Shown: positions 27,127 to 36,464, numbered from the stretch's first letter. The stretch is DNA of 64,000 bases from Thalassotalea ponticola (GCF_041379045.1 NZ_CP166871.1:992001-1056000), one strand, 5' to 3'. Made by a program: numbers and translations. Notes: generated from the letters alone by a model not told the origin.

Positions 27127-28029
27127 TTATGGCTGTTGAATTGGTAACTCGGGTTTTAATAACTTGCTGTAATAGGTGGCGATATCACCAATTCGCGCCG
27201 GGATGATTGTCGGAAAGTCACTGCGCAAATGGTATTGCTCAAAGGTGGTCGAAAAAATCGTACTCTTGCTGATTCGGTCGAGTTCCGTTAACAGTGTTTT
27301 TGCATTGTGCTGGTGATCTAGGCAGCAATCATAGTATTGGCGCACAACCTCAAGTACTGACGAACCCTGCTGTTGCAGCTGATGATCGACTGTCATAAAG
27401 TAAGCAACACCCGACCAATTCACGCGCTGTATTGCACCATTGCGCCACATGTTTTCACTCACCGTTGCTAGCGTGCCACGCATCGTCCGGGTATTGGTTT
27501 GGCCGCGTTCAAGTCCTAAATTCAGTTGTTTGATCAATTCTTGCTTATCATAAATAGCGGCATTATACATCGTAAGGTGTTGCAGATAGGTGGCAAAGCC
27601 TTCACTTAGCCAAGCAACATTCAATTTAAGGTGTGGCCAATACAAATGCGCCATTTGATGATAAACGGTTTTGTCTTGGCGCAGTTGTTGTGCCGTTGCG
27701 GTTGAGTTGATGGTAAAGATGAGTTGGTTGTAATCGTTGTTTTCATGTAAAGCCGTGCGCACAATTGCAAATGGAACGGGCTCATCACCACTACTTTGCA
27801 CTTTTATATTGACGGGTAATTTTGCTTGTTTCAGCTCGGTTAAGGTTTTTTCAGTGGCCCGTTTAGCAAATTCAAGCCAAGCGATTATTTTCTCTTGTTC
27901 GCTCGCTTCTCGTGCGTTTGTTTCTACTTCTAATTGCACCGCCTGACTCGGTAATGCCAACACTGCGATAACAGCAAAAATCAGGTGCACTAACACGTGT
28001 TGTAACCCGCGATAATGTTTAGACAGCAT
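27127..28029 (-). CDS. Peptidase_MA-like protein with degenerate zinc motif (HQMAH)
   Basis: 300 residues from the ATG at 28029, which has AGGAAA at good spacing; the frame is open 12 codons further upstream without such a site. A signal peptide (about 8-31) makes it exported. Residues 124-150 read HQMAHLYWPHLKLNVAWLSE and then GFATYLQ, the gluzincin pattern HEXXH...WLSEG(L/F)A.YL, but with Gln125 replacing the catalytic Glu while both His and the third ligand Glu143 remain. It may bind zinc without hydrolysing peptides. Its partner is unknown. It is transcribed against the PagL-like gene. Confidence 0.65.
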   Translation of the reverse strand: MLSKHYRGLQHVLVHLIFAVIAVLALPSQAVQLEVETNAREASEQEKIIAWLEFAKRATEKTLTELKQAKLPVNIKVQSSGDEPVPFAIVRTALHENNDYNQLIFTINSTATAQQLRQDKTVYHQMAHLYWPHLKLNVAWLSEGFATYLQHLTMYNAAIYDKQELIKQLNLGLERGQTNTRTMRGTLATVSENMWRNGAIQRVNWSGVAYFMTVDHQLQQQGSSVLEVVRQYYDCCLDHQHNAKTLLTELDRISKSTIFSTTFEQYHLRSDFPTIIPARIGDIATYYSKLLKPELPIQQP

Positions 28030-28447
28030 ATAGATTTCCTCACAGCTTAACCAATCTAATCTCAATTAAACGTTGTACATTGTTGTTTTTAACCTTGTTA
28101 ACGTTTTTAGCTTAACCTTTAAAAGCATTGCTGAGCAAGCCATTACACAAACCGCGAAAAAAGGAACTGACATCCAAATACTCGATGAACGCCGAGTTTA
28201 TTTTGCGAACATTAGGGTTGTGCTTTGCTAAGCATAGACCGATTTTTGAAGGAAAACGCGACTTTAACCAATGCCCGGTAACTGAATACGGTTTGAACAG
28301 CTAAATAGCTGTCGTGTTTATTCTCGTAATCTTGCTAGGTATAATAAATCTTATTCAGAACACTTATTACCCAAAAAACGCAATCTTAAGTAGTGAGTTA
28401 CAGCAACACTGTGCTTATTACCACGATTCAACAACAAAGGCATTAAT
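28030..28447. other. 418-base intergenic region between divergent genes
   Basis: It holds the 5' regions of the minus-strand peptidase-like gene and the plus-strand M14 gene. The only structure I see is a 7-bp inverted repeat ACAGCTA-AA-TAGCTGT at 28297-28312. No open frame with a ribosome site was found. Confidence 0.4.
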
Positions 28448-29386
28448 ATGACTCAGCATATCGACAGCAACCCGCACAACAGTGAATATCACATTGGCAC
28501 TCCCGGACAAAAGTGGCAACCAAAACACGTTGCCATGTGGTTGGCTGAACAAACCATTAAACGCAGTTATGTGCAACAGGTGGTTAATAAAATTGATGCG
28601 TTGTCAGAACGTTTTGAAGTCATTGAATACGGCCAACTAAATTACACACAAGGACAGTACCCGTTATATGCGTTGATTAAGAAATCCGCTGACGATAACA
28701 AGCCCTGGGTACTGGTAACCGGCGGTGTTCACGGTTACGAAACTTCAGGGGTACAAGGTGCACTTCGCTTTGCAGAAACGGAGGCTGAGCGATACAGCCA
28801 ACAGGTTAATCTGGTTATTTTACCGTGTATTAGTCCTTGGGGTTACGAAACCATCAATCGCTGGAATGAGTCTGCCATCGATCCAAATCGTTCGTTCTAT
28901 AGCGATTCACCAGCCCCAGAATCCGAGCAAGCGATGGCGTTTGTTCATCAGCTAGGGCAGGTTTTTTTATTGCATATCGATTTACACGAAACCACCGATA
29001 GCGATAACAGTGAATTTCGCCCGGCACTTGCCGCGCGCGATGCCATTGTACAAAAAACGTGGAACATCCCCGATGGCTTTTACCTTGTTGCCGATAGTGA
29101 TCGTCCAGAGCCACAATTGCAAAAGGCGATAATAGATGAAGTTGCTAAGGTAACCCACATTGCACTAGCCGATGAGCAAAATAAACTCATTGGCGTCGAT
29201 CTAGAACAGTTTGGTGTGATCAACTACGCGGCGAAAAAGCTCGGTTTGTGTATGGGGTTAACCAATGCGCCTTATGTCACCACCACCGAGGTATATCCAG
29301 ATAGCCCAAAAGTTGATGACGAAAATTGTATTTTAGCGCAAGTGGCAGCAATTACGGGTGCCCTTGATTATGTGCTGTCACGCTAA
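28448..29386 (+). CDS. M14-family zinc carboxypeptidase
   Basis: 312 residues, no signal peptide, so cytoplasmic. Zinc ligands are His95 and Glu98 in GGVHGYETSG and a His in LLHIDLHETTD (His180 most likely). DPNRSF supplies the substrate-binding Asn-Arg pair, and Glu281 in TTTEVYPDS fits the catalytic base. The family cleaves C-terminal residues from peptides or deacylates related amides; the physiological substrate is not evident. An AAAGG site precedes the ATG. The downstream kinase-like gene starts 43 bases after its stop. Confidence 0.8.
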   Translation: MTQHIDSNPHNSEYHIGTPGQKWQPKHVAMWLAEQTIKRSYVQQVVNKIDALSERFEVIEYGQLNYTQGQYPLYALIKKSADDNKPWVLVTGGVHGYETSGVQGALRFAETEAERYSQQVNLVILPCISPWGYETINRWNESAIDPNRSFYSDSPAPESEQAMAFVHQLGQVFLLHIDLHETTDSDNSEFRPALAARDAIVQKTWNIPDGFYLVADSDRPEPQLQKAIIDEVAKVTHIALADEQNKLIGVDLEQFGVINYAAKKLGLCMGLTNAPYVTTTEVYPDSPKVDDENCILAQVAAITGALDYVLSR

Positions 29387-29429
29387 TGCGATGTGTCGTG
29401 AATCGTTGTAATACAAGGCACAGAGTGTT

Positions 29430-30440
29430 TTGAGTAATTCAAGTCAAGCGCTACTGCAGCGCTATTTACAGCAACAGCAGTTATCCCAATCTCAGCTGTT
29501 GCAATCGCTGTGGAGCGGTTATGGGAAAATTGTTCGCTACTACAATAGCCAAGATGACGTATCGGTGGTTGCCAAGCAAATCCAATTGCCCGATACACTC
29601 AATCATCCGCGCGGTTGGAGCTCAAATACGTCGCATCAACGAAAAGTCACCTCGTATCAAGTAGAACGTGACTTTTATCAGTATGTGGCGCCATTGTTAT
29701 CACATTGCCGACTTCCTCGTTTATTGCATAGTTTCGGCGACATGCCCGATCTGGTTTTGGTGCTCGAAGATTTAGACCAGGCAGGTTTTAACAAGCGCTA
29801 CGTCGCATTAGATGACAATATACCGCTTAGCGCTATTCGTTTGTGTTTACACTGGTTAGCGCAGCTTCACGGTCAGGGACTGTTATTAACCCATTCGACA
29901 ACTCAGTCGAATAACCAAGCCCTGTCGCACCTTTGGACAACAGGCTGCTATTGGCATTTGGCAACCCGGCAAGACGAATTTAACAGTATGGCAGAACAAC
30001 CGTTAAAGCGCTGTGCTAAACGGCTTGATTTAGCGCTTAGCAACGCGCGTTTTCAAACCGTGGTTCACGGCGATGCGAAAATTGCCAATTTTTGTTTTGC
30101 ACAAGACGACAGTGCGGTTGCCGCCGTCGATTTTCAGTACACTGGGCTGGGCGTTGGGGTAAGAGATGTGATGTATCTGTTTACCAGCTGTTTAGATCAA
30201 ACAGCGCTGGAATTACACCATCAATCACTACTTGATTACTATTTTGATTGTTTACAGCGGGTTATTGCGGCTACTAGCATAGGCCTCAATGGGGCTGAGC
30301 TTGAGGCGGAATGGCGATCGCTTTATCTGGTTTGTTGGGCAGACTTTCATCGATTTTTAATAGGTTGGTCACCGGATCATTACAAAATTAATGCCTTTAT
30401 GCAGAAAATGAGTGAGCAAGCGCTAGCTGAGTTTACTTGA
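29430..30440 (+). CDS. APH/EcKinase-like phosphotransferase
   Basis: 336 residues from a TTG start (no better start nearby; the next Met would lose the N-lobe). It has the aminoglycoside/choline-kinase fold: LVLVLEDLDQAGF as the hinge, Brenner's motif VVHGDAKIANFCF, then VAAVDFQYTGLGVGVRDVMYL with the metal-binding Asp. This pattern is closest to the ecdysteroid-kinase-like (DUF1679-type) branch. It phosphorylates a hydroxyl on a small molecule; the substrate is unknown. The neighbouring M14 peptidase may act on the same compound, but this is speculation. Confidence 0.7.
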   Translation: MSNSSQALLQRYLQQQQLSQSQLLQSLWSGYGKIVRYYNSQDDVSVVAKQIQLPDTLNHPRGWSSNTSHQRKVTSYQVERDFYQYVAPLLSHCRLPRLLHSFGDMPDLVLVLEDLDQAGFNKRYVALDDNIPLSAIRLCLHWLAQLHGQGLLLTHSTTQSNNQALSHLWTTGCYWHLATRQDEFNSMAEQPLKRCAKRLDLALSNARFQTVVHGDAKIANFCFAQDDSAVAAVDFQYTGLGVGVRDVMYLFTSCLDQTALELHHQSLLDYYFDCLQRVIAATSIGLNGAELEAEWRSLYLVCWADFHRFLIGWSPDHYKINAFMQKMSEQALAEFT

Positions 30441-30498
30441 TGCAAAGCCAACACAGGACAGGGCGTATCTGACGCTGTCCTGTGGTTAAATATAGCCC

Positions 30499-31026
30499 CT
30501 AGTTAGCCAGTTGGCTGACAACCTGCTGTAGCTGTTGATTTAACTCTTCGTTGATCAGTTTGCCGCGTTCAACATCAAAATTGTCGTAAAAACTCGGCAG
30601 TGAAAATGTGCCCTTAACAATACCATCAAAAAATGGTGCTGACTGCTGGGCAGTTGCCAATACGCTCTTGGCACCGCCTGGCCCCGGTGATGTTGCCAGT
30701 AAAATCATCGACTTGTTTTGATACACCTTCATGTTAACTCGAGAAGTCCAGTCGAACAGGTTTTTAAAAGCCGCGGTGTAACTGCCGTTGTGTTCTGCGT
30801 ACGAAATTACCAGCGCGTCGGCACTGCCTATTTTATCAAAAAATGCTTGGGCCAGTTCGGGTTTGCCTAACTCGGCTTCCGCATCTTCACTAAACAGTGG
30901 TAATTGGTAATCGTTAAGATCAATAACTTCGACATCAGCGCCATCAACCATGTTGGCAGCATAGGTCACCAATTGTTTGTTGATAGACTTTGAACTTGAT
31001 GAGGCAGCGAAAGCAATAATTTTCAT
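30499..31026 (-). CDS. NAD(P)H-dependent FMN reductase
   Basis: 175 residues from the ATG at 31026, which has AAGGAA 8 bases upstream; 13 further upstream codons are open but lack a ribosome site. Flavodoxin-like fold: the FMN phosphate loop AASSSSKSINKQL near residue 6, then ALVISYAEHNGSYTAAFKNLFDW and LLATSPGPGGAKSVL. It reduces FMN or quinones with NAD(P)H. It is divergent from the MipA/OmpV gene across a 286-base region containing a dyad. Confidence 0.85.
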   Translation of the reverse strand: MKIIAFAASSSSKSINKQLVTYAANMVDGADVEVIDLNDYQLPLFSEDAEAELGKPELAQAFFDKIGSADALVISYAEHNGSYTAAFKNLFDWTSRVNMKVYQNKSMILLATSPGPGGAKSVLATAQQSAPFFDGIVKGTFSLPSFYDNFDVERGKLINEELNQQLQQVVSQLAN

Positions 31027-31124
31027 AAAAATTTCCTTGCGACAATAAAAAACAACAGCGAACATATATCAGTTGTCGTATCATGCCTAAATTAGCCGAT
31101 AATAACTAGCGCTATATATCGAAA

Positions 31125-31151
31125 GGGATATTCGATTTTTACGAATATTCC
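31125..31151. promoter_or_regulatory. Dyad in the FMN reductase / MipA divergent region
   Basis: GGGATATTCG and CGAATATTCC form a 10-bp stem (one G-U) around a 7-base ATTTTTA loop. It lies 99 bases upstream of the minus-strand FMN reductase start and 162 bases before the mipA-like start. An operator is possible; no regulator gene is adjacent. Confidence 0.4.
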
Positions 31152-31181
31152 TGTATCGATGGCTTTCGCGTTGGCCTAGGC

Positions 31182-31205
31182 GTCGGTCACATAGTCGGTC
31201 ACATA
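31182..31205 (+). repeat. Exact tandem duplication of a 12-mer
   Basis: GTCGGTCACATA is repeated twice without a gap, about 110 bases before the MipA/OmpV gene. Two half-sites of a regulator or a slippage product are both possible. Confidence 0.6.
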
Positions 31206-31312
31206 ATTACGCCGTGTCAATGTAAACTAAAGTGTCTGTTTTTGTCGTATGACGTGCAGACAATGCACAAATCGCATACCATTTTTATAAAAATAGTGTT
31301 ATTACCGTATCT

Positions 31313-32200
31313 ATGATCATTAAAAAATATTTCGCTTTATTCATCGCGCTATTCGTTGGCTTCATTTCATCCGCTCACGCGAACGAAGGCAAGCCGCTAT
31401 CACTGGATCTCAGTGCAGATAAACCCCTTTGGGAAATGGGGTTATTTAACGCCGCCTTTTACGGGCCAATTTATCCCGCGGCAGAAGATTATCAAAGCAA
31501 GGTACTGCCGGTGCCGTTTGTTATTTACCGAGGTAAGGTATTTCGCTTGGGGGACGACTCGATTGTTAAAGCCGTTGCGGTTGAGCAGGAGCGTTTTAAG
31601 TTAGACTTGAGTTTAGGCGGTGCCTTTAATGCCGATTCAGAAGACGCTCGAATACGTCAAGGCATGCCCGATCTTGACTTCATGTTTGAAGTAGGACCCG
31701 AAGCGAGCTTTTTAATGACCGAATTTTCAACCTTGCCCGAAGGCTTTGATGACAACGGTGAGCTGTGGTTAAATTTGCAATTACGCGCTGCATTCTCAAC
31801 GGATTTTGACAGCATTACCCAACGGGGTTATGTATTTCAACCTGAGCTTGCCTTCACTTTAGACGATGCTTTGGTTGAGGACTCGAGGTTCTTTTTCAGC
31901 ATCGCGCCGACCTTTAGCAGTGATAAAAATCAACAGTATTTCTATGATGTCGGTCAAGCTTATGTATTGCCTAATCGTCCCTATTACAAAAGTCACGGTG
32001 GTTATTTGGGGACCAAAGTATCCGTTGCCCACCGAGTCCAGATCAACAAAAGCATGATGCTATTTGGGGCAGTACAATTAGGTTTTTGGCAGCAAGGGCA
32101 AAATATTGACAGTCCGTTGTACCGCGAGGAGTTTACCTACTCTCTCGCCTTGGGGTTAAAGTGGACCTTGTTTAGCTCAAAACAAACGGTGGGTTTGTAA
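31313..32200 (+). CDS. MipA/OmpV family outer-membrane protein
   Basis: 295 residues. A signal peptide (1-23, cleavage after SSAHA) is followed by WEMGLFNAAFYGPIYPAAED and VLPVPFVIYRG, the hallmark opening of MipA/OmpV barrels, with strand-rich sequence and a final SYSLALGLKWTLF segment. Members include a scaffold for murein-synthesising enzymes and stress-induced porin-like proteins; which applies is not clear. It is monocistronic by spacing. Confidence 0.85.
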   Translation: MIIKKYFALFIALFVGFISSAHANEGKPLSLDLSADKPLWEMGLFNAAFYGPIYPAAEDYQSKVLPVPFVIYRGKVFRLGDDSIVKAVAVEQERFKLDLSLGGAFNADSEDARIRQGMPDLDFMFEVGPEASFLMTEFSTLPEGFDDNGELWLNLQLRAAFSTDFDSITQRGYVFQPELAFTLDDALVEDSRFFFSIAPTFSSDKNQQYFYDVGQAYVLPNRPYYKSHGGYLGTKVSVAHRVQINKSMMLFGAVQLGFWQQGQNIDSPLYREEFTYSLALGLKWTLFSSKQTVGL

Positions 32201-32331
32201 ACCACCTAGAGCCAACCTGTTTACCGGCACTGATAAGGTAAACAGGTGGCTGATACTAAGGCATTGTAGTCTTTGCAACCTGCAAATAAACACGTACAAT
32301 CTGGTCTAACCAGGCAAAATCCTTATTTTTT

Positions 32332-33213
32332 ATGTCGTTACCTATAAAACAAACATCCGTTTTCGTCAGTGTTGACGAACAACAATTGCACATGCGTCAT
32401 ATTTTTGCCGATTGCGATGCAGAGCAAAAGCGGCCCGCTCCGATATTGATGGTTCACGGTGCCATTGAAAACGGACGTATATTTTATACCGAGTCGGGTA
32501 AAGGGTTAGCCTGTTTTTTGGCTCGCCATGGTTTCGATGTGTACGTCATGGATATGCGTGGACGCGGCAAGAGTACGCCAACACTCAACGGCCAATCGGA
32601 TTACGGCCAACGCGAAACGATATGTACCGACATCCCCGCCTGTATTGATTTTATTTATCAGCATCACGCAGAGCCACTGCACTTTATTTGTCACTCGTGG
32701 GGCGGGGTATTAGTGGCTAGCTTACTGGCTAGATTTCCTCAATACATTGACAAGGTGCGCAGCCAAGTGTGTTTTGGTACCAAGCGAAGTATCTATCAAC
32801 AAAATCTTGAAAAATGGCTCAAGGTGGATCTGATTTGGAATCGTATCGCCCCGTTACTCGCTAAAAAACACGGATTTTTTGATGCTAAGCGTTTTAATAT
32901 TGGCGCCGATAGCGAGTCGCAGAAAAGTTTAGCCGACAGCGTCGCTTGGGTTAAAAAAGGCCCTTGGCGCGATCGCCAAGATGGCTTTGACTACTTTGCT
33001 GCGGCGCAAAGCACACCGTGGCCGGCCACGTGGCACCTAACCGGTATCAATGACAGTATTTTAGGTCATAAAGATGATGTGCAACGCTTTATCAAAGAGT
33101 GCAACATTAGCCACGCGAAATTTACCTTACTGGCAAAGAAGTACGGAAATTTGGTGGACTATGACCACAACAATATCTTAACTCAACCGAAAGATAATCA
33201 AAGTAGACATTAA
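32332..33213 (+). CDS. Alpha/beta hydrolase
   Basis: 293 residues, no signal. ILMVHGAIENGRIF provides the oxyanion-loop HG, and MDMRGRGKS is typical of the family. The nucleophile elbow is HFICHSWGG (Ser near residue 124). WHLTGINDSILG carries the usual acid Asp and a late Asp-His (VDYDHNN) the catalytic His. Probably an esterase or lipase-like enzyme; the substrate is unknown. Confidence 0.8.
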   Translation: MSLPIKQTSVFVSVDEQQLHMRHIFADCDAEQKRPAPILMVHGAIENGRIFYTESGKGLACFLARHGFDVYVMDMRGRGKSTPTLNGQSDYGQRETICTDIPACIDFIYQHHAEPLHFICHSWGGVLVASLLARFPQYIDKVRSQVCFGTKRSIYQQNLEKWLKVDLIWNRIAPLLAKKHGFFDAKRFNIGADSESQKSLADSVAWVKKGPWRDRQDGFDYFAAAQSTPWPATWHLTGINDSILGHKDDVQRFIKECNISHAKFTLLAKKYGNLVDYDHNNILTQPKDNQSRH

Positions 33214-33361
33214 TAAACATCAGGTAAGGGCAAAAGCTACCTTTTTCATTTAATCATTAGCATTGAATGTTTATGTAGATACTTTATAGTGGCTCGCCAA
33301 TCTACTTGAGGCTTATTTATTTTTATTAGAGTAGGTTCTGCCTTTTCATAGTTTGTGGCGA

Positions 33362-34444
33362 TTAACTAATCATGTTATCTATCACCTTAATCAGCTCATG
33401 ATCTTGCCAGTCATCTAACGCGTCTCCTATTTGAATTTCAATACGACAGCTATTGTCGTCTGTTTTAATAATTCTATCGAATAACCAAATCTTGTCACTT
33501 TTAGCGAGGGCAAGTGCTTTGCGTTCTAATTCATCAGCCTCAATAGGTAGTTCAATTAAGAAACTATTACACTGCACAGGATTTGGAATAGCTTTAGAGC
33601 CAAACGCCCTTTTAATGGAGTGACTCAATTCTAGTGCTCGTTCGTGAAACTCTGGAATTCTAGGCAAATAATTTTCTATCCCCCATAAAGCAGTCAATAC
33701 ATAAGGAAAAGCAGTAAACAGTTCCCCTCCCAATCGACTTCTCCAAGGCTTTAATTGCTCTACGAAGTCTGCATTTCCTGCAATGATTCCTCCAGCGGCT
33801 GCGCCGAGTGTTTTATATAAAGATATGTATACAGAATCACCAAGTGCGGCAACTTCTTCATATGGTCTATCATAATGGCACGCTGATTCAAAAAGTCTGG
33901 CGCCATCAATATGCAGTGGAATGTTATTTTCTTTTGCAAATTGTTTTAAATAGATGAGCGATTCCCATGTTGGTAATTTAAACCCAGCTCGCCTAGTAGG
34001 TAACTCTACGCATATAGTAGAGAGGGCTTTAGGTAGGTTTTCTATATCTTTGGTGTCAATCGCTTTATCAGGTTTTCCGAACATAACGGCGTCTAGCCCT
34101 AACAGCTCTTTATAAGCAAACTCTTCGTCAACTTCCATATGAGATTGGGGGTGAATGGCTACTTTCTTGAAATTAGACAGTGAAGACCAATGCAGTAAAG
34201 CACTATGTTGGCCTAACGTGCCTTTGGGAACGAAAAGCGCACGTTCTTTACCTAGAATAGTTGCTATTTTTTGTTCAAGTAGCTCTATAGTTGGCCCCGT
34301 GCCAAATAAATCAATATTTTGATAAAACCCTAAACTTTGCTCCATTCTTTCAATCCATTGCTTATGACTAAGTGGCTTGTGCCGAGTTAAGAACTTATTA
34401 CATTCCGACATCAATGGGTGACCGAGTAAAACACCTTTGTACAT
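33362..34444 (-). CDS. Threonine-aldolase-like PLP enzyme
   Basis: 360 residues, beta-eliminating-lyase / low-specificity L-threonine aldolase family. The PLP lysine is Lys211 in YISLYKTLGAAAGG, Asp180 in HIDGARLFESA binds the pyridine nitrogen, and FVPKGTLGQHSALL and PTRRAGFKLP are family blocks. It would cleave beta-hydroxy amino acids such as threonine to glycine and an aldehyde. It is divergent from a MarR-like regulator and AT-rich compared with flanking genes, which suggests acquisition as a block with 34645-36437. Confidence 0.8.
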   Translation of the reverse strand: MYKGVLLGHPLMSECNKFLTRHKPLSHKQWIERMEQSLGFYQNIDLFGTGPTIELLEQKIATILGKERALFVPKGTLGQHSALLHWSSLSNFKKVAIHPQSHMEVDEEFAYKELLGLDAVMFGKPDKAIDTKDIENLPKALSTICVELPTRRAGFKLPTWESLIYLKQFAKENNIPLHIDGARLFESACHYDRPYEEVAALGDSVYISLYKTLGAAAGGIIAGNADFVEQLKPWRSRLGGELFTAFPYVLTALWGIENYLPRIPEFHERALELSHSIKRAFGSKAIPNPVQCNSFLIELPIEADELERKALALAKSDKIWLFDRIIKTDDNSCRIEIQIGDALDDWQDHELIKVIDNMIS

Positions 34445-34599
34445 GTTATTTCCTATTCGTTTGTGGGTACATAAGTGGACGCATAAATGCTTGGCTAAAA
34501 TTAGCGATTAATGAGCACAATCGAAGCGTTTTGCGTCCTTTAAATTAACTTATTAGGCTCATAATTTATTACTTCATATTGACATAATATAATAAATGC

Positions 34600-34622
34600 A
34601 ATAAATTGCGCAATATATTGCG
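34600..34622. promoter_or_regulatory. Palindromic operator candidate between aldolase and MarR-like genes
   Basis: CGCAATATATTGCG at 34609-34622 is a perfect 14-bp palindrome, and ATTGCGCAAT at 34605-34614 is a second overlapping one. They lie in the 200-base region between divergent genes, just upstream of the regulator's likely start. The AT-centred dyad is typical of MarR-type winged-helix sites, so autoregulation and control of the aldolase gene is a reasonable inference. Confidence 0.5.
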
Positions 34623-34644
34623 TATATTTGAGTGGTTCATCAAT

Positions 34645-35118
34645 TTGAAAAATATAGAAACAGCTCGAAGGGGGTTCACTCCTAAGTTAGCTTTGGATTT
34701 TGCTTCCTTAATTGAGAAACAAGCAAAGCCAATATATGAAAGAATAGGATTGAAAATTCCGGTGATAACTTCATCAACTGTGGTCGTTCTAATTGAACAT
34801 GAAACGGCCTCACTATTAGATATTGCAAGATATCTCGACATTCCTCATCAGTTAGCATCACAGCGAGTGAAAACTCTTTTAAAACTAAATGTGATTTGTG
34901 CTTATAAAGACCCGTCCGACAAGAGAAAGACAAATTACCAGTTAACTGAATTTGGAATCGAACAGGGCAGTATCCTCATGGACTACTTAGACAAAGCCGA
35001 CTTGGTTTTTGAAGAGCTAAATGATGAGTTAGGGCTGGACTTAAAGAGTCTCCTAACCCTATTAAATAAGAGCTTTGAAATAACAACATTAGAACAAAGA
35101 GTTTTTAGCGGGGAATAA
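34645..35118 (+). CDS. MarR-like winged-helix regulator
   Basis: 157 residues if the TTG at 34645 is used; a TTG at 34606 is also in frame but lies inside the palindromic operator candidate. The wing-helix region reads VVLIEHETASLLDIARYLDI, then PHQLASQRVKTLLKLNVICA and the basic wing YKDPSDKRKTNYQLTEFG. This is MarR organisation: a helix-turn-helix followed by DxRxxxxxLT. It is divergent from the aldolase gene and ends two bases before the S41 peptidase, so it probably controls both. Confidence 0.75.
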   Translation: MKNIETARRGFTPKLALDFASLIEKQAKPIYERIGLKIPVITSSTVVVLIEHETASLLDIARYLDIPHQLASQRVKTLLKLNVICAYKDPSDKRKTNYQLTEFGIEQGSILMDYLDKADLVFEELNDELGLDLKSLLTLLNKSFEITTLEQRVFSGE

Positions 35119-35120
35119 TA

Positions 35121-36437
35121 ATGAATAAATTGATTTTATTGTTGATTGTTAGCGTGCTTTTTAGCCATGCCTATGCAGCTGATAACAAGCAAGCCCTTCT
35201 GCAAGCGGCTGACGTCATTGAGTCTCAATTTTATTCAGAAAAGGTAGCTCAAAGCTTATCTAGCCATTTGCGAAAAAAAGAGTTTTTGAAAAAATATTCT
35301 GAGCTGAGAGATAAGCAAGAGTTCGCAGAAAAGGTATCGCAAGAGCTTCGAACTTTGTCTGGAGACAACCACATAGGCATTGTCTATTCTGAAAAGGATG
35401 TTAAGAGATATAAACTACGTGCACAAGCACAATCGAATAAGCAAGCTGAACAAGAAAACGCTAGAAATTATCAGCGTAAGCTCGCAGAATCTAAAGCGGC
35501 TAATTTTGGTATTCAGCAAGTCAGAATGCTAGAAGGAAATGTCGGGTATATTGAATTTAGTTATTTTGATGGTTTTGTTGATGAAAGCACTCCTGTCTAT
35601 GATTCAGTGATGAATTTTCTAGAAAATTCGGAAATGGTGATAATAGACCTTCGAAGGAACGGTGGAGGCAATAGCCGTATTTTGCCACTAGTCTTAGGGT
35701 ATTTTTTAGGGCCTGAGCCAATACATTTCGCTGACAAAATAGAACGATGGCAAAATAAACATACGAAGCTGTTAACAATTAGCTCTGCAAATGGGGCAAA
35801 GCATTTTAATAAGCCACTGTATATTCTGACAAGTGGTACTACATTTAGTCTCGCTGAACATTTTACTTACCATTTGAAAGCGTTCTCTCGTGCAACAGTT
35901 GTTGGTGAAAGAACTTACGGAGGTGGTAAGGCCTTTGATCCTGTAGTGCTAAATGATGAGTTCTATTTAAGACTTCCAAGAATAGAAATGAACAATTCAA
36001 TCACCGGAAAAATGTTTGAAGAAGGCACAGGTCTTTTTCCAGACATAAATACAAGTTCAGAACTCGCATTTGATGTTGCTTATTTAGATGCTTTAAAAGT
36101 TTTAAAAAGTCAAAATGCTGACGAAGAGAATAAAAGCTATTACAACTGGCTATCAAGGACTGTCGGTGCCAGAGTCAATAGAGATTCTTTAAAATTCTAC
36201 TTACCTGATTTAGTTAGAAACCATAAGTTTGGTGAATTTGTTTTTGAAGTGAAATCTGGCGAGTTATGGATGTCTTTCCGTGGTTTACCCTGGGTTAAAT
36301 TGATCAACTTAGGCAACGGTTATTTTTATGACGATAGGTCAATTCAAAGGCAATTCTTATTTAAAGAGCATAATGGAAAAACAGAGTTGCATGTTTTCAG
36401 GCTTTGGCATCAACCTAAGGTCATAGTTGAAAACTAA
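35121..36437 (+). CDS. S41 family (C-terminal processing type) peptidase
   Basis: 438 residues. Signal peptide 1-19 (cleavage after HAYA). A helical N-terminal region is followed by the protease core: VGYIEFSYFDGF, VIIDLRRNGGGNSRIL (175-190) and the nucleophile region ILTSGTTFSLAEHF with Ser243, then VVGERTYGGGKAF. No PDZ domain is obvious, as in the IRBP-like subgroup. Residues after about 340 form an extra domain of unknown role (similar tails occur in esterase-like S41 proteins). AT-rich and co-oriented with the MarR-like gene two bases away. Confidence 0.8.
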   Translation: MNKLILLLIVSVLFSHAYAADNKQALLQAADVIESQFYSEKVAQSLSSHLRKKEFLKKYSELRDKQEFAEKVSQELRTLSGDNHIGIVYSEKDVKRYKLRAQAQSNKQAEQENARNYQRKLAESKAANFGIQQVRMLEGNVGYIEFSYFDGFVDESTPVYDSVMNFLENSEMVIIDLRRNGGGNSRILPLVLGYFLGPEPIHFADKIERWQNKHTKLLTISSANGAKHFNKPLYILTSGTTFSLAEHFTYHLKAFSRATVVGERTYGGGKAFDPVVLNDEFYLRLPRIEMNNSITGKMFEEGTGLFPDINTSSELAFDVAYLDALKVLKSQNADEENKSYYNWLSRTVGARVNRDSLKFYLPDLVRNHKFGEFVFEVKSGELWMSFRGLPWVKLINLGNGYFYDDRSIQRQFLFKEHNGKTELHVFRLWHQPKVIVEN

Positions 36438-36464
36438 GAGCGTGTGTTTATAGAGAAGCGCCGA

